From Patagioenas fasciata (lineage: Eukaryota; Chordata; Aves; Columbiformes; Columbidae): a stretch of 64,000 bases of DNA. The stretch lies in NCBI RefSeq assembly GCF_037038585.1, contig NC_092522.1:124726661-124790660 (forward strand). Reading direction: 5' to 3'. Both the position numbers and the translations under genes were made by a program. Positions 11,290-22,900 of the stretch are shown here, one piece after another. The notes below the pieces were generated by a model. That model was not told the origin of the DNA. It ran no database searches and saw only the letters and a list, made by a program, of their open reading frames with translations. The number at the start of each line of letters is the position of its first letter. Position 1 is the stretch's first letter.

Positions 11290-12075
11290 CCATCTCAAAG
11301 CGCAAAATTAAGGCGACCAAAATGCCAAGGGGTTATGATTCAATCAAGCAGTGTTGCTTTATTAATTTGCCCATAAAGCGGCACATGATAGAGAGAGAGT
11401 AAGAAAAGGGAAAAGAAATGGGGAAAAGTAAAGGTAAAGATGAGAAATGAGGTTGCATTTACCACCAATCCAGTTCCAGAAGCTCCCTCTGGTCTCCGGT
11501 CCCGTGCAGTCCGGCCGGTTCTCCATCGTGGTTCGGGATCCTCTGGTGGGAAGATCTTCAATGGTGTCCATTCTGGAGTCATCTCTTATGCTTCTTCACC
11601 CCTCCTCGCTCCCATTGTTTCAGCCCAGTCTCCACCTTTGTTTCACAATCCAGACTTAACTGCGCAGGCTCAAAAGATCCACGCTTTCTTCTGCCAGCGC
11701 TTACGTGTCCAGTGTTCAGGGGGATTTCTCTGGTCTGTTGGGTGACCTCAGGACCCTTGGTGAGTTTCTGGGCATGCTCCTTGTCGTTGGCCATTGTTTG
11801 GGGGAGCAGACGGGGGACAGGTGTGACTGAGGCTGCGGGTGAGGACACATCTGGATGGCAGCTGTTGGCCCTGGGTCGAAGGGACCCTCACGACAATTCC
11901 TTTCAGGAGGTGGGGTCTGGTTTGGCTGAAGCAGCAGGTAAAGCTCACACAGCAGCCATTGTGAGCAGCAGCCCCCCCGTATTGGAGAAACCAGTGCAGC
12001 ACAACGCTGCTCCTCGGGCCGCTCTCCAAGTCACTGCCCATGGGTTCTTTCTGTCAGGGCCTCGGTTCTCTATGT
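11290..12075 (-). mobile_element. LTR-like element (possible endogenous retroviral remnant)
   Basis: Read on the minus strand, the distal part has a CT-rich run, GGGCAAATTAATAAAGCAAC (an AATAAA signal) and then a short unique end, as in an LTR 3' half. It interrupts the block shared with 9305-9360, as an insertion would. I cannot see clear terminal TG...CA ends, a primer-binding site or viral protein frames. A solo LTR or another retroelement relic are both possible. Confidence 0.4.
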
Positions 12076-12125
12076 TCTTCATGGTGATGACCAGGCAAAT
12101 ACTGCTCCATCTTCAGACCGACTCT

Positions 12126-12575
12126 CACAGCCCCCGAACGCCTGGGTCCCTCCCGATCTCCTGGGTCCTTCCCAAACACCTGGGTCCTTCCCGAACTCCT
12201 GGGTCCCTCCTGGACACCTGGTTCCCCTCCAGAACTCCTGGGTCCCTCCCAGACTTGTGACTCCTGGGTCCCTCTTGGACACTTGTTTCATTCCCGAACA
12301 CTTGGGTCCTTTTTGAACTCCTGGGTCCCATTCCAAACTTGGGAGTAGTTCCTGAACTCTTGGGTCCCTCCCAGACTCTTGGACCTGCCCGAATTCCTGG
12401 GTCCCCTCCTGAACTCCCGGGTCCTTCCCAGGTGCCTGGGTCCCTCCAGGACACTTGGGTCCCTCCCGGACTCCTGGGTCCCTCCCCAAACTCCTGGGTC
12501 CTTCTCCAAACTCCTGGGTCCTTCCCTGAACTCCTGGCTCCTTGGGGTACTCCTGAGTCCCTGGGGTTTTTGGCT
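12126..12575. repeat. CCTGGGTCCC minisatellite, copy 3
   Basis: About 22 units of the same family as at 7495 and 9361. It is preceded here by the GCTCCATCTTCAG block that follows copy 1's flank at 8150. Confidence 0.9.
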
Positions 12576-13590
12576 GTGCCGAGGTCGGAGGCGCCGTCAC
12601 CAGCGTCACAAGGTGGTGGTGTCAGCAGGTGACAGTGGGAACGATGGTTCCTGGAGCCAGATGGTGCTGTTGGCTGATGCTGTTGTTCTCTGCTGGTGTA
12701 GCAGCAAATCACCCAGGTGCTGGAGAACGTTCCCACCGAGCTCAGCCTGACCCTCCATCTGTGGGACCAACAGGTTGGGTGCTGCCATGTATGGACCAAC
12801 TCCCATCTGGATCTTGGTCCCAGTACGTTTATGGCTTCCCAAAGGGTGTGTTGTCATTGTCACTGCCCGGCTGATGGCGCCGGGAGGACCGAGTGGCTCT
12901 GCCATCACCGTGATGGGTGCTGAACCAGACACAAGCAGCGGTGACCCCGCCGTCCCAGTCTGCCCAGTGCTGGCTCCAGCCACATTCCCAGAAGGGGAGC
13001 AGTGCACCCACAGACCCCCACCCCAAGGGGACAGCAGTGACCACCCTGATGGTGTCACCAAGCCAAGCCTGTCCCCACCAGCACTGTAGAATTGCTGGAG
13101 GGTGCTTGGCTCTGCTTCAGGACCAGGGATGGGATGGGACAGGGCTCCTGGGGACCCCAAGTGGCCTGGGAGAGCCGCAGGATGCACTGGGGAGCAGGCA
13201 GCACCCCAAAAGCAGCGAGGAACCTGCAGCAGCACCTTAAAGCATCCCCCCACCTTGTTCCCACCTAGAGATTGCCCACAGTGGGTGCACATCCTGCGCC
13301 CACGCCAAGAGCAGCAGTGATTTGGGGGCAGCTCAGCATATTCCCTCTGCTCCTCCGTGCCTCGGTTTCCCCCGGGTGCAGCGGGGAACAAGCACCCATC
13401 CGCTCTCTGGGGGCTGCGGTCGCTCCTGCCCACCGTGGGCTGAGCTGCTGGGGAACTGGGCCGCGATGGGAGAGGGACATTGTGGAGACCCCCTGGAGCT
13501 GGGACACGGAGCGCCCCACGCACCCCCCTCCTGCCCCAGGGCCAGGGTTTCTGGGGAAACTGCTCCCGTGAGCCGAGCACACTCGGGGGA
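12576..13590. other. GC-rich intergenic stretch
   Basis: No exon, CR1 or array could be supported. Long frames on both strands reflect base composition. Confidence 0.5.
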
Positions 13591-14850
13591 CCCTCCTGTC
13601 CCTGTTCCCCAGGGATGCTCCTGTCCCGGTTCCCTGGGGATGCTCCTGCACCCCCCAGGAGATTGTCCTGCCCTGATTCCCCCAGGGATGCTCCTGCCCC
13701 ACTGATTCCCCCAGGGATGCTCCTGCCCTGATTCCCCAGGGATGCTCCTGACCTGATTCCCCCAGGGATGCTCCTGCCCCCGGCCCCAAGTGATCCTCCT
13801 GCTCCAGTTCCCCCAGCGATGCTCCTGCCCCGGTACCCTCGGGATGCTCCTCCACCCCCGGGGGATCCTCCTTCCCCGATTGCCCCGGGGATGCTCTTGC
13901 CCCGATTCCCCGGGGGATGCTCCTACAACCCTCGGGGACCCTCCTGTCCCTGTTCCCCGGGATGCTCCTGCCCCACCCGGGACATGGTCCTGCTCAGATT
14001 CCCCCGGGTATGCTCCTGCCCCGATTCCCCCTGGGATGCTCCTGCCCCCCACCCCGGGTGATCCTCCTGCCCCTGTTCCCCCGGGGATGCTCTTGCCCTG
14101 GTTCCCCCTGGGATGCTCCTACACCCCCCGGGGGATCCTCCTGTTCCGGCTTCCCCCGGGATGCTCCTGCCCCCGTTCCCCCAGGGATGCTCCTGCATCC
14201 CCGGGGGATGCTCCTATCCCGATTCCCAGGGGATGCTCCTGCCCCCCACGGGGATCCCCCTGCCCCGCTTCCCCCGGGGATGCTCTTGCCCCGATTCCCC
14301 GGGGGATCCTCCTGTCCCTCTTCCCCCGGGGATGCTCCTGCCCCGGCCCCCCCGGGATGCTCCTGCCGCACCCCCGCCCCGGGTGATCCTCCTGCCCCTT
14401 GTTCCCCGGGGAATGCTCCCGCTCCAGCTCCGCGGTGGATGTTCCTGACCCACCCCGGGTGATCCTCCTGCCCCTGTTCCACCGGGGATCCTTCTGCCCC
14501 CGTTCCCCGGGGATGCTCCAGTTCCGGCTCCCCCTGTTCCTGCCCCGGTTCCTCACGGATGTTCCTGTCCCGCCCCTCCCCCGGGATGTTCCTGACCCCC
14601 CCACCGTGATTCTCCCGCCCCTTGTTCCCCCGGGGATGCTCCTGTTCCGGCTCCTCCTGTTCCTGTCCCGGTTCCCCGGGGATGCTCCTGCCCCGGCCCC
14701 CCCAGGATGCTCCTGCCCCCATCCCCGGGGATGCTCCTGCTCCGGTTCCCCCGGTGATGCTCCTGTTCCGACTCCTCCGTTCCCGCCCCGGCCCCCCCGG
14801 GATGCTCCTACCCCACCCCGGGCTGCTCCTGCCCCGGCGCCCCCCCGTCT
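13591..14850. repeat. 25-bp GC-rich minisatellite upstream of SCARA5
   Basis: About 45-50 units with core GGATGCTCCTGCCCCGATTC and a C4-C6 run per unit. The minus strand is thus a regular series of G runs with G-quadruplex potential. It ends at the SCARA5 CpG island. Long frames rich in GDAPAP or GASPGE are artefacts. Confidence 0.92.
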
Positions 14851-15260
14851 CCCATTGTCCGGGGCGGCCCGGGGCCGGCGAATGGGCGGCGGGGGCGGCC
14901 CCGGAGGGTGGGGGGTGTGTGGACCCCGCCCCCCGTCCCGTTCCCCGTCTACAAAACGCTGCGAGCCGGGCGCTCTGTGCTCGCAGGTTCCGGCTCCGCA
15001 GCCTCCGCGCCGGCCCCACGCGTCACCCACCCCCGGGACCCCCACCCATGGGAACGGCGGCCCCTCTGCGCCCGGGGGGAGCTGGCGGTGAGGTCGGGGG
15101 CTCCCCTTGCTGTCCTCGCCCCCCCGCTCCGGCCAGCATGTTGCAGCCTGGGGACTGAGCCGGGAGACGGGGGAAGGGGCCACGGGAAACTCGCTCCCGC
15201 GTGGGTCCGCCCGGCAGGTGGGTGGTGTCGCGACGGGGGACACGCGGCTCCGGGCAGAGG
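14850..15260 (+). promoter_or_regulatory. SCARA5: CpG island, probable SCARA5 promoter and 5' UTR exon
   Basis: A dense CpG stretch has GC boxes at 14884-14889 and 14892-14897 and a TATA-like CTACAAAAC at 14949-14957, suggesting initiation near 14985. A good donor, GGCG|GTGAGG, lies at 15088; an alternative, GGCAG|GTGGGT, is near 15216. It is the only CpG island between GULO and the first SCARA5 coding exon. The 5' UTR exon limits are inferred. Confidence 0.55.
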
Positions 15261-16176
15261 GGGAGCGGGATGAGGGGTGCGGATGGGCACCCCTGCGTGG
15301 GGTTGGAGCGGGGGGGCTCCCTGAGCATCCCTGCGTGGGGACCCCCGGGATGCAGGAGTGGGGAGCAAGGTCTGAGCCCGCGGTGCTGTGAGACCCCCCC
15401 GGTCACACCGGTGATGTCCCCCCGTGGGGCTGGGGATGCTGCTCCTGGCCAGGGTGGTCCCTGTGCCCAGTGTTGGGGGTCCCCATGGAGCACAGCACCC
15501 GTGTGCTGGCAGCTGGAGCTGGGGGGCTGTGGGGTGCAGGGTTGAGTTTGGGAGTGCTCAGCAGGTCCTGCTTAGGGTGTGAGTTTAACTCCTTCCCCAC
15601 CAGAGCCCTGTTGGGGGCTGATTCCACCCCCCTGGCTGGGCCCTGTGACAAAACCTTGGTGGCAGTGGGGGCACAACCCCCCCAGGCCCACAGTATTTGC
15701 TGTAGACATGGGACCAGCCCAACTCCAGCCTCCTGACCAGAGGGGCAGTGGCAGCAGGATCAGGCCGCTGTGCTTGGCTCATGGTCAGGATGCTGGGGGT
15801 GCAGGGGTACCCCGAGTCCTTGGGGTGCAAGATGCGCTGGGAAGCTCATGTAGCTACAGTGGGCTCCCGTCTCCCCAGCGCTGGAGAGGGACCCCAAGGC
15901 TGGACATCTGCAGGGTGCGTGGTCGAGCACGGGTGGGTGGTAGGAGCCCCGTTTTGGCCAACAAAGGGTTTGTGGTGGTGGGGAGCATCTCTCCGAGCTG
16001 TGAGGTGGTGGTGGACCTGTGGTCCTGCTGAGCCCCCCACCAGCTTCTCCCTGCGCTCGCTGGGAAGGTCTGGGTCTCACTGGGGGCTCTGCTGAGCCCG
16101 GCCTGAGCCACGGGCAGGGGAAGAAGCTGCAGGCTGGGATGTGGTGGCCAGTTTTGCCAAGCAAGAGCAGAGAGCT
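15261..16176. other. SCARA5 intron 1, unique part
   Basis: GC-rich non-coding sequence without a supported feature. Confidence 0.5.
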
Positions 16177-16745
16177 CATAGGATAGAACCATAGCATCGT
16201 TTTGGTGGGAGGAGACGCTCAAGATCATCAAGTCCAACCATAACCCACCCCTGGCATTGCCCCATGTCCTGAGAACCTCATGTCTGTCTGTTCAACCCTC
16301 CAGGGATGGTGACTCCAGCACTGCCCTGGGCAGCCTGTTCCAATGCCCCACAGCCCTTTGGGGAAGAAATTGTTCCCAGATCCAACCTCAACCTCCCCTG
16401 GCGCAACTTGAGGCCGTTTCCTCTGCTCCTGGCGCTTGTTCCTGGGGAGCAGAGCCCGACCCCCCTGGCTCCAAGCTCCTTTCAGGCAGTTCAGAGATCA
16501 GAAGGTCTCCCCTCAGCTCCTGTTCTCCAGCTGAACCCCCCAGCTCCCTCAGCTGCTCCCATCACACTTGTGCTCCAGCCCCTCACCAGCTCCGTTCCCT
16601 TCTCTCCACTCGCTCCAGCACCTCAAGGCCTTTCTTGGTGTGAGGGGCCCAGAACTGCCCCCAGGATTTGTGGTTTGGCCTCCCCAGGTCCTAGCACAGG
16701 GGAAACTTCACTGGTCCTGCTGGCCACACTATTCTTGATAGACAA
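16177..16745 (-). mobile_element. CR1 LINE 3' end
   Basis: ATAGGATAGAACCATAGCATCG marks the 3' end; inside are GGGATGGTGACTCCAGCACT and CCAGCTGAACCCCCC-like blocks. It ends about 130 bp before the SCARA5 start exon. Confidence 0.82.
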
Positions 16746-16873
16746 GGTCCCCTGGCAGCAGGTCCATGTTCTCAGCACCATGGTGCCAACACCATGCAGG
16801 ATACAGGATTGGCCATGTCAGGGCACACCACAGCCACTCAGCACCATCTCACGTGCCTGCTCTGCTCCACCAG

Positions 16874-16986
16874 GATGGAGAACAAAGCCATGTACCTTCA
16901 CACCTTCAGCGAGAGGGAGAACGGCTCCATCTTTGAGGAGCCCTTCGAGGGAAGGAACCTCTCCAAGCTGAACCTCTGCGAGGACG
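16874..16986 (+). CDS. SCARA5: SCARA5 first coding exon
   Basis: The acceptor CTCCACCAG is followed by G and then ATG at 16875, so the start codon sits at the exon edge. It encodes [17 protein letters not shown] through [10 protein letters not shown] and ends GACG|GTGAGT (phase 1). The cytoplasmic tail is strongly conserved. Confidence 0.93.
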
Positions 16987-19900
16987 GTGAGTGTGGGCAC
17001 CACGTGCGGATGGGTCTGGGGGGCTTTGGACCTGGTGGCAGAAAGCTGGGGAGCTTCTGGGGGGGATGTGGGAGCTTGGATTGCTCAGGGAGCAGCTCAG
17101 CCATTTTGTGAAGGTGTGTGGCCTGAATTGGGGGTTCAGCTCCAGCTGTGGGTCCCAGGGGACCAGAGCAGACGAGCGATCTTGGTGTCTCAGTGATGAA
17201 CCTGTGTGTCTCAAACAGAGCAGGAATCTCCTCTCCTGTTGGCCCCATGGGGAGAAATGCTCAGGGAATCCCACTGCAAGGGGGTTCTGTCTGTGCCTCC
17301 TCTCCTGTCCCCTGGTCTGCTCTGATGGGCGATGACCAGGACCTCCTGTGGTCCTGCCCTGACCTGGGCTGTGCTGTGCTCCGTGGAAGGTCACTTTGCT
17401 TCCTAAAGGCTGAATTTTGGGGTGTTTTTTTGGTATTTTTTCTCTTCCAAGCCTCTGGTTCTCTTGCACATGGTTCTGTCCAGTGATGCTTTGCAGTGGG
17501 GACGGAACCCCTGGGGAATATGGGACCTGCTTGTACCTGCCACACACCTGAGCTGGCTTCCACCTCCACCTCGGGCCTGCGGAGCTTTTCCCTTTGCTTT
17601 TGCCACACAAAATGCTGTTTGTGTTTCACCAGACCCAGCAAACAGCCCTGGTGGATTTTTCCTGATGTTTTGGGAGCAGCTGGGGTGGCGGAGCTGGGTG
17701 CTCAAGCAGAGATGTGAGGTCCCCTCTGCTGGTGGCTTTGCTGAGAGACCTGTGGGGCCACTGGGGAACTGGTGGTGTTCTGAGCAGCCTTCCCAGCACT
17801 GCTGTCCCCACCACAACCAGGGGATGGCGGTGATGGAGGATGTCCCTGGGATGTGATGGAGAATCCTGAGCACTTCCAGAGGGCACGTCCTGGGGCAGGA
17901 ACAACCCCAGGTTCCAGTATAAATTGGGGAGCGACCTGCTGGGGAGCAGTGTAGGGGAAAGAGAGCTGGGGGTCCTCGGGACAGCAGGGTAAGCATGAGC
18001 CAGCACTGGGCCCTTGTGGCCAGGAAGGCCAATGGGACCTGGGGTGGGTTAGAAGGGGGTGGTCAGTAGGTCAGAGAGGTTCTCCTGCCCCTCTGCTCTG
18101 CCCTGGGGAGACCACACCTGGAATCTTGTGTCCAGTTGTGGCCCCTCAGTGGAGGGAGGGATGCTGGAAGAGCTGGTGTCCCCCAGGACCGAGGCCACCA
18201 TTCCCAGCAGAGACCTTGCCCTGGCGTGGGCAGGGTTCGAGATATCTCCCTGGCTTCGGCAGTTTTGTGACGGGTTGTCCTGGACCTTTGAGGACATAAC
18301 TCCCCATAACTCACCCTGGCCCTCCAAGGAGTCACAGGATGGTTTGGGCAGGAAGGGAACTCATCCAGTCCAACCCCATGAGCAGGGACATCTTCCCCAG
18401 CTCAGGTTGCTCAGAGCCCCGTCCAGCCTGACCTTGAAGCCCATTGCTCGTGGGGCTGCACAGACCAAGGGCAAAGTCAACCCCGTGAGCTCCATCATGA
18501 GGATGGGACCACCCGCGTCCCTCAGCGTGGGGTTGAGGACCTGCTTGCCGTGACCCCCAGGTCATCAGCCCTGGCTCCCCCAGAGCTCGGGGATGCTGAG
18601 TCCCGGCTGCTTTCAGCCTCGCACCCTCTGGATCCTCATCCTCCCGCTCCCCTGGGCATGGGCAGGGGGAGGAAATATTTGCCGTTCCCCTTGGTTACGG
18701 GCCGGAGCGCGGCCGCGGGCTCCCCGGAGCAAACCCCGTGCGCAGCTGCGGCCGGTCCCGCTCTGCCCTGGGGAGTGGGTGGATCGGGGCACGGGGCCAG
18801 CTCCTCGGAGCCTCCCAGAGCCTGACATGAGTGTTAATGTCAGAAAAATATTGCAGTTTTCCCTCATTCGGAAACCCCTCGGCTCCATCTGTTTGGCCGG
18901 TGACAGTGAATGGGAACCGCGTGCGGGTAACGAGTTGCAGATGGGGGGGTTTGGGGGAGAGGCGCAGCCTTTAGCACCTGAGCTGGGGCGCTCGAGCACC
19001 CGTGTCCCCGCGGGTCCCCTCGGGTGTCAGGCAGCCTGACATCAGCACTCCAGCGTTTCCCAGCCAAAAATCGGGGCAGGGTTATGCGATACACCCTGCG
19101 TAACCCTTCGCTGGCTGGAGGCGTTCGCACAGCTCCAGCAGGACAGACACATGGACCATCAGCTGGGGGCAGGCTGGGACACCCCAGCCCCTTGTACTGC
19201 CTCTCCACCTGGTTTTGGATGATGGGCTGAGGCCAATTGTCTGAGGTTCACCAAGGCCGAGTGTTGTGTCCTGCACTTGGATCACAACAACCCCATGAAC
19301 GCTGCAGCTGGGGAAGAGCGGCTGGAAAAGGACCTGGGGGTGCTGGTGACAGCGGCTGAACACGAGCCAGAGTGTGCCCAGGTGGCCAAGAGGCCACAGC
19401 ACCCTGGCTGGGACCAGCACTGGGGTGGCCAGCAGGCCCAGGGCAGTGACCGAACCTGTGCTGGGACCTGGGGAGGCCAAACCGCCAATCCTGGGGGTGG
19501 TTTAGGGACCTGGGGGGTTCAGTTGGAGAACAGGAGCTGAGGGGAGACCTTCTGATCTCTGAACTGCCTGAAAGGAGCTTGGAGCCAGGGGGGTCGGGCT
19601 CTGCTGCCCAGGAACAAGCGCCAGGAGCAGAGGAAACGGCCTCAAGTTGCGCCAGGGGAGGTTGAGGTTGGATGTGGGGAACAATTTCTTCCCCAAAGGG
19701 CTGTGGGGCATTGGAACAGGCTGCCCAGGGCAGTGCTGGAGTCACCATCCCTGGAGGGCTGGACAGACGGACATGAGGTTCTCAGGACATGGGGCAGTGC
19801 CAGGGCTGGGTTATGGTTGGACACATTATTTAGGGTCTTTTCCAATCAAAATGATTCCAGGGTTCTATGAAACCTCCAGAGTGTGGGGGTTTTGGACTCT

Positions 19901-22900
19901 TCCTCCACCTTTTGGTGTCTCCTTGGAGACATCTCAGATCTGGCAAGGAGCAAACCCGATAGGCGATAATTGACCTGGCATGAAGTTGCTGGTTCTTGGC
20001 AGCTCTCGGAAGCCTTGTGTTTCTGCGAGGGTCCAACACAAAAACGCAGGCACCCAACACCCTGCACCCCATCCCAGCACCATGGGGTCGTCCAGAGAGC
20101 CAAGGCATCGGGCTGAAGCATCCCGGCAGCCCTGGGTCTGGGGCAGAGGGATGGGCATCTATACATAATAAGGCTCTGACTCCTCAGACCACAAGCTGGC
20201 CCAGATTTCAACATGAGTTGGGTTTTGAATGTGTGCCAAGCCCAAAACCAGATGATTTTTCCCAGTTGCTGGGTTCATGGCACAGGAGCCTTCCCTTGTC
20301 TTTCCTTACGTTTTCCTCCTGGTTATTTTATTCCTAAAACCCACCTCCTTCTCACCCAGCTCTTGCTGCTCATGGCAGCATCGAAGAGGAGCTGGATGTC
20401 AGCAAGGACAGGTTTGGGCAAGCAGGGCTGTCAGGATCCAGGTGTCTTAGAATGATTTGGGTTGAAGGGACCATTAAAGCTCCCCCTGCCATGAGCAGGG
20501 ACATCTTCACCAGCTCAGGTTGCTCAGAGCCCCGTCCAGCCTGGCCTGGGATGTCTCCAGGGATGGTTCAGCCACCACCTCTCTGCCCAACCTGGGCCAG
20601 GCTCTCACCACCCTCAATACAAACAATTTCTGCATCATGTCCGGCCTGAATCTCCCTCCTTTAGTTTAAAACCATCACCCCTTGTCCTATCACAACAGGC
20701 CCTGCTCAAAAGTCTGTCCCCATCTTTCTTATGGGCCCCTTTTAAGCCCGGAAAGGCCGCACTAAGGTCTCCCCGGAGCTTCTCTTCTCCAGCTGAACCC
20801 CCCAGCTCTCTCAGCCTGTCCTCCCAGCAGAGCTGTTCCAGCCTCGCATCATTCCTGGGGCTCCTGGACCCAAATGGACGATCCCGACCCAGGGAACATC
20901 ATATGGATGAACACCGTGGCACGCAACGCTGTTTCCACACCTGCAATGTGTTCTCCAAGTTATATTCGCAATATTTCCCGCGGTGGGAGGTGCTCCCCTG
21001 ACTCCCCGCTCTGTGCGCAGGTCCGGGCAGGACGGCGGAGGCAGCGGGGCGCTGCGGCCGGCTGGGCTCCCTGGCAGCGCTCAAGTACGCCGTGCTGGGG
21101 CTCTACCTGCTCGTCTTCCTCATCCTCGTCGGAGTCTTCATCCTTGCAGGTAAAGCTGCTGCGGCTCCCCGGGGCGACGCTTCCCCGCGCACTGCGAGTC
21201 GGGTCTGGCCGTGAGCATGGCACCGTGTTTCTGGTGACACCGTGGTGGCATTCGGGAGGGTTTTTCATCTACCCAGAGGAGAACATTATGGGATCCGGCA
21301 GAAGCGGGGTGCAGAAGCAATGCCCGCCTTGGGCATCGCCTCCGTTTCCAGCTCCCTGGGGACAATGCCATGAGCACGATCCAGTGGGATCGTACCGCGT
21401 GTCTGGAGCAGTTTTGATTAAAGCTTTGAGGCTGGAGGGTCCGAACACCGTGTCCCTGGGGATGGTGAAGCTCAGGAGCCCCATGTTCAGGGCTCAGGTT
21501 GTTCCCAGGGCTGCCAGGTTGTCGCTGACTGTTCCTCGGGGTGAGGATGGCGCTACAGGCAGATGTTATCCCTGCACAGCACATCCCTCAAGGCTCCTGC
21601 CACCTCCCTCTGTGTTTTAGGGAGCGCAGGGCTGGGAGAGGCGCTGGCAAACACCCATCATTGCTCTCAGCTCACCCCCGTGTACACATCCCGTGCGCTC
21701 CATGTCACCACTGGTTCATTTCCCCCTCATCGTGCTGGGAAATCAAGGTTGAACCCACAACCCCATTACCCCCCTTGCACCCATACCACCCCGTGTGGGG
21801 CTCTGCTGGCTGGGGAGGCTTGGAAACAGCCTCAAATTGGGAAACACCACCACCAAGGACCAACTCCTCGCTTCCCACCCACCTCCTTCCCCGCTTTAAC
21901 CCCAGCACCCACGGGAGAGACATCAAAACCCCTCTTTTCCAGCCCCAAACCTCCTTTGGGATGGTTTTCCTCACCCTGCCTACTGGGGGGTGATGGATTT
22001 AGTGTTTAACTCCAGCTGCTGGCACCGTGGGAGCAGCTCGTGTCTTTTGCACAGGGTGGATTGAGTTTGTTATTTCTTGGGCTGTGGAAGGGACGGAGAA
22101 GGTTTCGCTGGAATTTTGAAACCTCTCCCACTTATTTCTTGCGTTACATTGTTTGAATGTTGTTGTTGGCCGGCGAAACCCCGAGCGAGAGATGCTGTGA
22201 ATTGTGCAAAGAGCTCGGGACGGACGCTCTTGTCCCGGGCTGAGCTACAGCTGCTCACCCCAAAGCAGCTCCAGCAATAACAATCACATTGTGGCATCTG
22301 GAACAGCTGGGGGTTCATGGTCATGGGCATCTTTAAAGCCTTATCTCCCGGAGTCCCGCGACCGGGACTTTCAGGAAGACCCCAGTGAAAACCACTTTGG
22401 GTTATATGCTGCAATCTTGGAAAAGAAAGGACGAAATGAAGAGAAAAATCATCTTTTCATTATTGCTTTCCGGAACTTTAAGCCAAGCCTCTGGCTTTGG
22501 CTGTGCCCGGAGCTTGTCTTATCCCATAAAGAAAAACCACAGGCACAGGCTGGTCTGGCGATGGGCTGAAGAGCAGCTTGTTAACCAGAGACCCTGTGCA
22601 GCCCATGGAGACAACCCTGGTGTCCCCAGCTTCAGGCTGACACCTCGGTGTTGGAGCTGATGGTCCTGGAGGAGCAGGACTGGGTACTCCTGGGTACCCT
22701 TAACCACGGAGGGCATGGAACATCGCACTTAGTGCTCATGGAGAACAGACACCAGCATCCATCATCCTCCATCAGAGGGGAAGATGCCCAGAATTATACA
22801 GCATTTAGTGAAGAAAACTTGTTCTCACCTCCACCTTGGGCTGGGGAGCGCTGCTCACCATGCTGGAAGAGGACCATCCCGTTTTGGTGCCACCCTTGTC

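Noticed and set aside
13333-15243. Several 200-370-codon Pro/Gly-rich frames, collagen-like in appearance
   Set aside because: They come from the 25-bp GC-rich array and stay open only through its composition.
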